This document shows positions 60,001-64,000 of a stretch of 64,000 bases of DNA, piece by piece. The notes under the pieces were generated by a model that was not told the origin of the DNA, ran no database searches, and worked only from the letters and a program-made list of their open reading frames with translations. A program made the translations under genes and the position numbers. Origin of the DNA: Takifugu bimaculatus (taxonomy: Eukaryota; Chordata; Actinopteri; Tetraodontiformes; Tetraodontidae); contig CP034995.1 of the NCBI GenBank assembly GCA_004026145.2, forward strand, positions 4,265,013 through 4,329,012. Reading direction: 5' to 3'. How positions within the stretch are numbered: position 1 is the first letter of the stretch; every line of letters begins with the position of its first letter.

Positions 60001-63000
60001 TTGATATATTGTGCAGTCATAAATGTAAATCGTACATTTTAAAATGATGCTAATGAGTTGTGGGAACTACTAGCATCTAACTATATAAAATGAATACATG
60101 TAGTTAAATTTAAATAGCACTGGTGATGACCAACAACACAAGAGTAGCATGACAATATTTGCTACATGTGCCTTCATTTAATGTCAGAGTGACCGTTCTC
60201 TCAATATAATTATCTGACCTAAATCCCTTTGGGCTTTTAGACAGATTTTAATTTAAATGTTAAACATTGAAGGACCAAAAGAGAATAATAACTGAGCACT
60301 CTCTGCTCTATAAAAGAAAAGCAGCCTTCGGTAATGCTGTAAATCTGGAATTTGTTCGTATCCACAAATTTTTGTAGTTTCTATTAGGACAGTTGCCTAC
60401 AGTCATCACTCCAAACCAATCAAACCAGTCAGAAGAGAGCAAACACTTAGCAACCAATTGAGTAAGTAAAGAGGTGGTTAAAAAGAATTGGCTTCTATGT
60501 CGTGATCGTGTGGGTGTGTTTGTGTATGTAGGTCAGCTTAATTTCCAGCTGCTGCCGTTTGGAAAGCGAAAAGCTCTCCCTGCGTTGGAGTGTAGAGTGA
60601 CACACTCCAGATGAATTCTGCTGCTTGTTGTGCGTCGCACACGCTCTGCGAGTACAACATAACAGAGGCGTAGACGCGCTGCGCTTGGGATGACGGCGGC
60701 ACAATGCCCGTCAGTGTAAACAGAGCAAACCTCAAAATTCCGATTGGTTCCCCTTTCATTTTGCTGCTCCCAATCTCTGGCGTATTATTGAGAAATAATG
60801 ACATAAACATTTGTAGCTGTGGAAAACTTTGACCTCTACATTTGCTGCGAGGGGTCAGAGCAGCACGGTCCAACGCTGGGCTGCAGGCTATGGGACAATG
60901 ACCCACTCTGCCCACCCACCATTTTCACACAGGCACCAGCCATCCTCAAGGCTGTTCGCGTGGTTTGTGAGCTGAGAAGGCTTCCTTTCCACTCTGACAA
61001 GCAGGGGTCAACGTTGCATCAGGGGGCTCAGTGCCAGATGTCCCTGGAATCGACAGCTTAGCGAGCAAAACAAACAAGCAAGCAAATACTTGGAAGAGTT
61101 GTATCGACATTGTGTGACTAAGAAGTTGTAAAATGCTGAGAAAAATAATTTATGTTGCCAACACTCCTGGTAACGTGTGGACCGAACTCCGACCAAGATT
61201 TCTGTCCTACCAGGTCGACGGCATGTTCACCCTTCAGTCCCACTTCCCTTGGTGGAAGAATGATCTTCCCGGTAGGACGGAAAACCCGGCTGGATTAAAG
61301 CCCTCTAAGAATGGATTTTGGCGCCCCTCCTATAAATCTTTACAAAATGTCCCGTAGTTGCTACACCATTTAATTCATTTACCTTTGCCTTTATTTTATT
61401 AGCCGGACAACTGTGTAACACAAATTATCGCTCCCACATTCCAAATCTTAACCTTGTAGAAAGATCCCAGTCTGGAATTTTGGATTTTTAACATGAGATA
61501 ATAATTACTGTGTTATTTTGATATGAAGTGGACTTTTTCTTTTTTCACAAGCATCACAAAGTTGTAAAGATCATAAAGTAAGCACGGTAGTTTGTATTAC
61601 TGATTTGCTGCTGTGCTTGTGTCCTATTTATGCACACACGTGCGCTGGTCTGAGGGTTTAAGAGCTAATCTGATGAAATAAATCGCAGATGTACTGAAAG
61701 CATCAAGAGCTACTGTAACTTTCTTCTATTTCGGACGACAAAAGGTTTTTGAAAGATTTACTCTGAGATGGAAAAAGCCAAATGTTCAGGTTAGATGGAA
61801 AATGATGGTTTCCTGGCGAACGCTGGCGTGTGGAAATGGTCGGATGTTGCTCGTTTTCCAATAGCCGCAGTTTTGCTGCTTGCTTCTTGCAAATCATGTT
61901 ACACAAACAAGCATGATTAACTTGATATCTCAGGAAATGGGGTAATAGTCGGGCTCATGGTTCACTGCGGAGAGTGCGCACTTTAAGTTGTGTGATGGTG
62001 CTGCCAGCTTTTCTGTTCTGGTTCTGCTTTAGTGCCAGAGTGGGTTCAAGCGTCTGTCGCAGTGGAAAATACAGCAGCCGCTTCCACGTTGGTGCCCTTT
62101 TTATGAGTAACAGCGTATTCGTGACCAGTGCAAACGCGGTCATGCTGTGGCTGCAGAGGTCAGAACGCTGATGTCATCCTGTCCAGTGATGTTTGTGTCT
62201 CGTGGTTCTGAATATCTCTTATATTTTTAGGTTCATTTTGGTGTTCAGCTGCCTGGTTCTCTCTGTCTTCTCAACCATCCCACCTCATCAGGACTTCTCA
62301 TCCTACTGTCTCCTTATTCTGGTAAGACACAATATAATAATAATGTCTCATATTTGTCCAAGGCAAATCACTCCAAACACTCATGGCTAATTATATCAAT
62401 GTTGTCTAGAATTTGCAATCTTTCCCCTGTTGCATTTGAGTTGCGTATCCACTCCAGCATCTGCTGGCGACCCAAATACAGCGGCTGTGTCCTCAATGTG
62501 CAGCGCGGTGCGGCTTCGCCAGATAGCGTGGTCGTGAAGGAAGTCACATGATCGTGCAATGTTATGACTTTGTCCTATATGAAGGAGCCACAACAAGAAC
62601 ATTATTTAAAATATTTCCTCCTTCCAGGAGAGTAGAAGCATGCCCTAGTTTTTGTTGGGGTTTGTGGGCTGCTTCTATCTGCCGATCAAATATTTCAACT
62701 GAAATGTCAAATTGATAGATAATTTATTGTGTTGCAGGTTCATTTCTATCATGTGAATATAGTTTGAAAGGGCGGGACCTTTCTGCACAGATAAAAGTGA
62801 GCCGGGGTGAATGTGGGATTTCTTTTAAATTGTGAAAATTGACCTTTGCTTCTCCTTTTTCATGCCATCTGGCAAAAATTGAAGACTTGCATAAGACTTT
62901 CAGTTGGAACGCAATATACCCGCAGCCGGTTTACACATGCGTTGATTTGAATGGAAACGTTTAAGCCGTCGTTGCAGGAACGCGGACGCAACGCAAATGC

Positions 63001-63720
63001 AACGGGGTTAAAATGAATTTGCAACTAGAATCTTTCTCCTCAGCTGTGTAAATTATAGAAGAGCACTATTAAATGTATTTAATATACAAGATGGTTCTCA
63101 CAACAGTGTTGCAATTATTTATATCATCAAACCTTTCAGCATAATTTTTTAAATGAGCTTTACAAAAATGGCACAATCACCAGTGACCTTTGAACTTGCA
63201 GTGACTCACAGAAGCTCTAGAACATCTGCAGGACACAGTGGTAGTCATATGTTACCAGAGGTGTTCCACAAGGGTCACTCTTAGGTCCATTCGCTGTCAC
63301 TTTTTTTGTTGTATTCTTTTCTTAAAATGTTTTTTCAGATTTCACTAAGGTAGCAAAATATCTATTTTATATAAATATCTGAGCTATAGTGACAAAGATG
63401 ACTTATCTATCGTTCTTAATTTTGTCAATGTGATTTATTGTTAATAGATAATGAATTATTGAGCCATGTGTAATGCGAATATTACAGAAAATAAAGTTAT
63501 TCCATCTTGTGTTTAAGATGGCGTTTAAGCTTTTCTTCTTAGAGAGAGTGACAGGACCAGCTGCTGCCATAACATTACTGTCTTGTTTAACAGGAATTTG
63601 TGATGATCGTGGTCTTTGGGCTGGAGTACATCATCCGCATTTGGTCAGCAGGTTGTTGCTGCCGCTACAGGGGATGGCCGGGGCGCCTGCGCTTCGCCCG
63701 CAAGCCTTTCTGTGTTATAG
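24758..63720 (+). CDS. kcnq5: Voltage-gated potassium channel Kv7.5, first three exons (gene continues past window)
   Basis: Kv7.5 is a six-transmembrane potassium channel subunit that contributes to the slowly activating M-current in neurons. Three coding exons join in frame: N-terminal cytosolic domain (24758-25101), S1 (62231-62321) and S2 plus S2-S3 loop (63594-63720). Exons 2 and 3 are 91 and 127 nt, the usual sizes in the KCNQ family. The N-terminus MPRNHNGDEGG, the KDVESG motif and KQGARLSLLGKPL identify KCNQ5 rather than KCNQ2, 3 or 4. The voltage sensor S4, pore and calmodulin-binding C-terminus lie beyond the window. Intron 1 is about 37 kb; a very long intron 1 is also typical of mammalian KCNQ5. 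Teleosts may have a and b copies; unresolved. Confidence 0.95.
25102..31055 (+). other. kcnq5 intron 1, first segment
   Basis: No coding block is supported. It includes a T run and C run at 26709-26779, a T-rich tract at 28390-28412, and a 10-bp perfect inverted repeat (cattctggga) at 27111-27137. No transposon was identified with confidence. Confidence 0.55.
26709..26779. repeat. Homopolymer pair: poly-T then poly-C
   Basis: A run of 16 T is followed 20 bases later by a C-dominated tract of about 35 bases broken only by two G. Confidence 0.95.
31056..31178. mobile_element. Palindromic MITE, copy 2 (same family as 12199)
   Basis: Almost identical over the whole length to the copy at 12199-12322, including the centre ccaggctgaaaatgcattca. 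Arms run from gtcaaactcagtcctcgagg to ccttgaggactgattttgac. It lies in kcnq5 intron 1. Confidence 0.88.
31629..31707. repeat. GT microsatellite ending in a G run
   Basis: About 63 bases of GT repeats with one break, followed by a G-rich tract. Confidence 0.97.
32129..32751. mobile_element. Non-autonomous terminal-inverted-repeat DNA transposon
   Basis: The left end is cagtgggacctctactt and the right end is its reverse complement, aagtagaggtcccactg. A TA precedes the left end; the base pair after the right end is AA. No transposase-like frame is visible in the 623 bp. The ends suggest a Tc1/mariner-superfamily (Tigger-like) derivative; this is a tentative assignment. Confidence 0.75.
32752..36500 (+). 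other. kcnq5 intron 1 segment
   Basis: A GT repeat lies at 36201-36230. Otherwise I see no coding block, identifiable transposon or RNA gene. Confidence 0.5.
36505..36705. repeat. Dispersed fish repeat with CCCTAACC-type core
   Basis: Blocks ctttgtgaggacttt, ccaaccctaaccatcccaac, taaacccattcctaacctc and ctcaaacagtcctttgaag occur in the order found in a very common teleost dispersed repeat, ending ccccaaaatgtcctcact. The telomere-like words belong to this repeat, not to a telomere. Confidence 0.65.
36795..36983 (+). pseudogene. Probable Harbinger accessory (Myb/SANT-like) protein C-terminal remnant
   Basis: It encodes LNNQERMANTLDKIASTLMT and a Lys-rich tail, a short amphipathic helix of the sort that closes the DNA-binding second protein of Harbinger elements. 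The assignment rests mainly on the convergent layout next to the transposase; the sequence itself is weak evidence. Confidence 0.4.
37020..37292 (-). pseudogene. Harbinger transposase C-terminal remnant (DDE_Tnp_4 type)
   Basis: The minus frame carries RSTIERTIGMLKGRWMCLD, the region around the third catalytic acid (Glu) of Harbinger transposases. The N-terminal two thirds, with the two catalytic Asp residues, are absent. The C-terminal end is altered and probably frameshifted. Confidence 0.72.
37781..37925. mobile_element. Related palindromic MITE, copy 3
   Basis: Inner arms atccagccgggttttc / gaaaacccggctggat match the inner arms of copies 1 and 2 with one change, but the centre is longer and different. 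The right end ggactgggtctggacaccc resembles the hAT-MITE terminus in reverse. The left terminus is decayed. Confidence 0.7.
37926..39374 (+). other. kcnq5 intron 1 segment
   Basis: About 1.4 kb with no recognised feature beyond a short CA repeat near 38192-38204. Confidence 0.5.
39375..40352 (-). mobile_element. pogo/Tigger-type DNA transposon, shortened copy (978 bp)
   Basis: The left end TACCGTAATTTCTGGACTAT and right end ATAGTCCGGAAATTACGGTA are inverted copies with TA at each outer edge, as expected for TA target duplication. Inside, subterminal repeats of the word ataagccgca occur on both sides. The minus strand carries transposase remnants. The copy is much shorter than a full element. 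Confidence 0.85.
39843..40237 (-). pseudogene. pogo/Tigger transposase N-terminal remnant
   Basis: On the minus strand, starting near 40204, MENTRRKAYDATFKLNVITL and EGNQAAARNLGIHYGN form a helix-turn-helix like the N-terminal DNA-binding domain of pogo-type transposases. A frameshift follows, then WRRQPEEL and SRWPKHENVLEDWVNTQR, a CENP-B-like second binding domain. The catalytic DDE domain is missing. Confidence 0.8.
40353..44592 (+). other. kcnq5 intron 1 segment
   Basis: It has a CA repeat at 42163-42199. Minus-strand frames at 41161-41442 are open but show no domain. No other feature is supported. Confidence 0.5.
44593..44662. repeat. GT then GATG/GATA microsatellite
   Basis: A short GT run passes into GATG and GATA units, ending directly against the LINE fragment at 44663. 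Confidence 0.95.
44663..45060 (+). mobile_element. LINE fragment encoding a C-terminal restriction-like endonuclease
   Basis: The + frame at 44676-44981 contains ANQPDIVVVIDVAIPSDSSI, EHEKLEKYQGLKEETDRMWG and QQIPGTTSEISVQKSTVLGT. PDI..ID with the following KYQ matches the C-terminal region of site-type fish LINEs (R4/Dong/Rex6-like) that use a restriction-like endonuclease. A few residues between PDIVVV and the next strand appear deleted. Clade assignment is tentative. Confidence 0.7.
45061..53344 (+). other. kcnq5 intron 1 segment
   Basis: It has GT repeats at 46990-47012 and 47629-47669 and a 15-bp minisatellite at 51817-51883. Many short open frames are present but none has a recognisable domain or splice context. 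Confidence 0.5.
51817..51883. repeat. 15-bp minisatellite
   Basis: The unit aacatcatccatgat is repeated about 4.5 times with few changes. Confidence 0.95.
53345..53690 (+). mobile_element. Non-LTR retrotransposon fragment, 3' end of RT ORF
   Basis: It starts with cttgttcacgagtgaggg and reads PTLTYGHELWVMTERTRSRV, QAAEMSFLRRVAGLSLGDRV, RSSAIREELGVEPLLLRVER and SQMRWLGHLVRIGMSLR on the + strand. This is the recognisable tail of a LINE reverse-transcriptase ORF that is widespread in fish. It ends abruptly after 53690. Confidence 0.82.
53976..54029. repeat. CA microsatellite
   Basis: About 54 bases of CA repeats with a single CG break. Confidence 0.97.
54030..59084 (+). other. kcnq5 intron 1 segment
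   Basis: A C run lies at 56079-56095 and a 33-bp tandem duplication at 57317-57382. No coding block or transposon is supported. Confidence 0.5.
57317..57382. repeat. 33-bp tandem duplication
   Basis: Two copies starting gagtgtattatggg and continuing tctgccttcagactctg / tctgccttgagacgctg lie head to tail with period 33. Confidence 0.9.
59085..59505 (+). mobile_element. Degenerate LINE fragment with YADD box and 3' tail
   Basis: The + strand reads LYADDTQPYLSMKP, the catalytic YADD box of a reverse transcriptase. About 290 bases later agaaaagcacctagagac and cttaataaagttgag resemble the 3' end of L2/Maui-type fish LINEs. The intervening ORF is broken. Confidence 0.72.
59506..61175 (+). other. 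kcnq5 intron 1 segment
   Basis: No supported feature. The open frame at 60538-60915 on the minus strand shows no domain. Confidence 0.45.
61176..61330. mobile_element. Related palindromic MITE, copy 4
   Basis: It contains tctgtcctaccagg on the left and ggtaggacggaaaacccggc, tggatt, and agccctctaa..ggattttggcgcccct on the right, the same layout as copy 3. Outer arms are decayed on the left. Confidence 0.65.
61331..62230 (+). other. 3' end of kcnq5 intron 1
   Basis: 900 bases of AT-rich DNA leading to the exon 2 acceptor. I see nothing else in it. Confidence 0.5.
62231..62321 (+). CDS. kcnq5: kcnq5 exon 2, transmembrane segment S1
   Basis: The acceptor is atatttttag and the donor gtaaga; 91 nt. 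It encodes VFILVFSCLVLSVFSTIPPH then QDFSSYCLLIL: S1, the S1-S2 loop and the start of S2. It ends in phase 0. Confidence 0.97.
62322..63593 (+). other. kcnq5 intron 2
   Basis: 1.27 kb. The only recognisable item is a LINE reverse-transcriptase scrap near 63180-63305. Confidence 0.6.
63180..63305 (+). mobile_element. LINE reverse-transcriptase scrap
   Basis: The + strand reads RGVPQGSLLGPF, the conserved GVPQGS block of non-LTR reverse transcriptases, with no intact ORF around it. Confidence 0.65.
63594..63720 (+). CDS. kcnq5: kcnq5 exon 3, transmembrane segment S2 and S2-S3 loop
   Basis: The acceptor is gtttaacag and the donor gtgagc; 127 nt. It encodes EFVMIVVFGLEYIIRIWSAG, CCCRYRGWPGRLRFARKP and FCVI. 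The Glu in FGLEYIIRIW is the conserved S2 charge that pairs with S4 arginines. It ends in phase 1. Confidence 0.97.
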
Positions 63721-64000
63721 GTGAGCTGTTTTTTTTTAAAATCTTGTGTGATTTCAGCTGCCGTGTTGTTTCATTTTCTTTCCTCACGCCTGGTTTGGGA
63801 TAAGCTGTGATCCAGGGCGGTCCCAAGGTTTTATCCGTTTCAGTCAGTGGAGTACAACATATTCATCTGCCCCCTGGTTCAGATGCAGAATTCTGTTGTG
63901 CTCCACTCATGAATTTGATTTTTTTTTAGTAAATCTCTGCAGTTTGAAATGAGAGATGAACAGCTAATATAAGAAACTGAAAGAGAAAATGAGTTGAACT
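63721..64000 (+). other. kcnq5 intron 3, start
   Basis: The donor gtgagc opens the intron, which runs past the window edge. No feature is visible in it. Confidence 0.7.

Overview
The window is vertebrate nuclear DNA, almost certainly from a teleost fish. The evidence is short multi-exon coding blocks with GT..AG introns, many CA, GATA and TTTCC microsatellites, and remnants of transposon families typical of fish. The species cannot be named from the sequence.

Two neuronal genes lie head to tail on the + strand. From position 1 to 19780 is the 3' two thirds of a RIM active-zone scaffold gene, best read as rims1. It has 26 exon blocks here (25 well supported, one candidate alternative exon), coding in order a PDZ domain, a C2A domain, a Ser/Arg-rich linker with an RIM-BP-type proline motif, and a C2B domain. 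I checked the reading phase across every junction and it is continuous. A long 3' UTR follows, to about 22060. After about 2.7 kb of intergenic DNA comes the first part of kcnq5, a Kv7 potassium channel gene: exon 1 (cytosolic N-terminus) at 24758-25101, a roughly 37 kb first intron, exon 2 (S1) at 62231-62321 and exon 3 (S2 and S2-S3 loop) at 63594-63720. The remaining kcnq5 exons lie beyond the right edge; the 5' exons of rims1 (Zn-finger region) lie beyond the left edge. RIMS1 next to KCNQ5 is also the human chromosome 6q arrangement, which supports both identifications.

The rest is intronic and intergenic DNA with decayed mobile elements. These are a Ty3/gypsy element with both LTRs in a rims1 intron; a non-LTR retrotransposon interrupted by a palindromic MITE; further copies of that MITE or relatives; a 0.98 kb pogo/Tigger-type element with transposase remnants; a PIF/Harbinger remnant with its two convergent ORFs; a terminal-inverted-repeat element at 32129-32751; and at least four more LINE fragments.

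The two genes act in the same setting: RIM1 organises vesicle priming and calcium channels at presynaptic release sites, and Kv7.5 carries M-type potassium current. Nothing in the sequence shows that they are co-regulated. I found no tRNA, rRNA or CRISPR array and no sign of a novel multi-gene system. The most informative leads are splice-level features of rims1 (a candidate 153-nt alternative exon, a tandem NAG acceptor, a dual in-frame junction, and a weak donor beside a microsatellite) and an upstream ORF overlapping the kcnq5 start codon.
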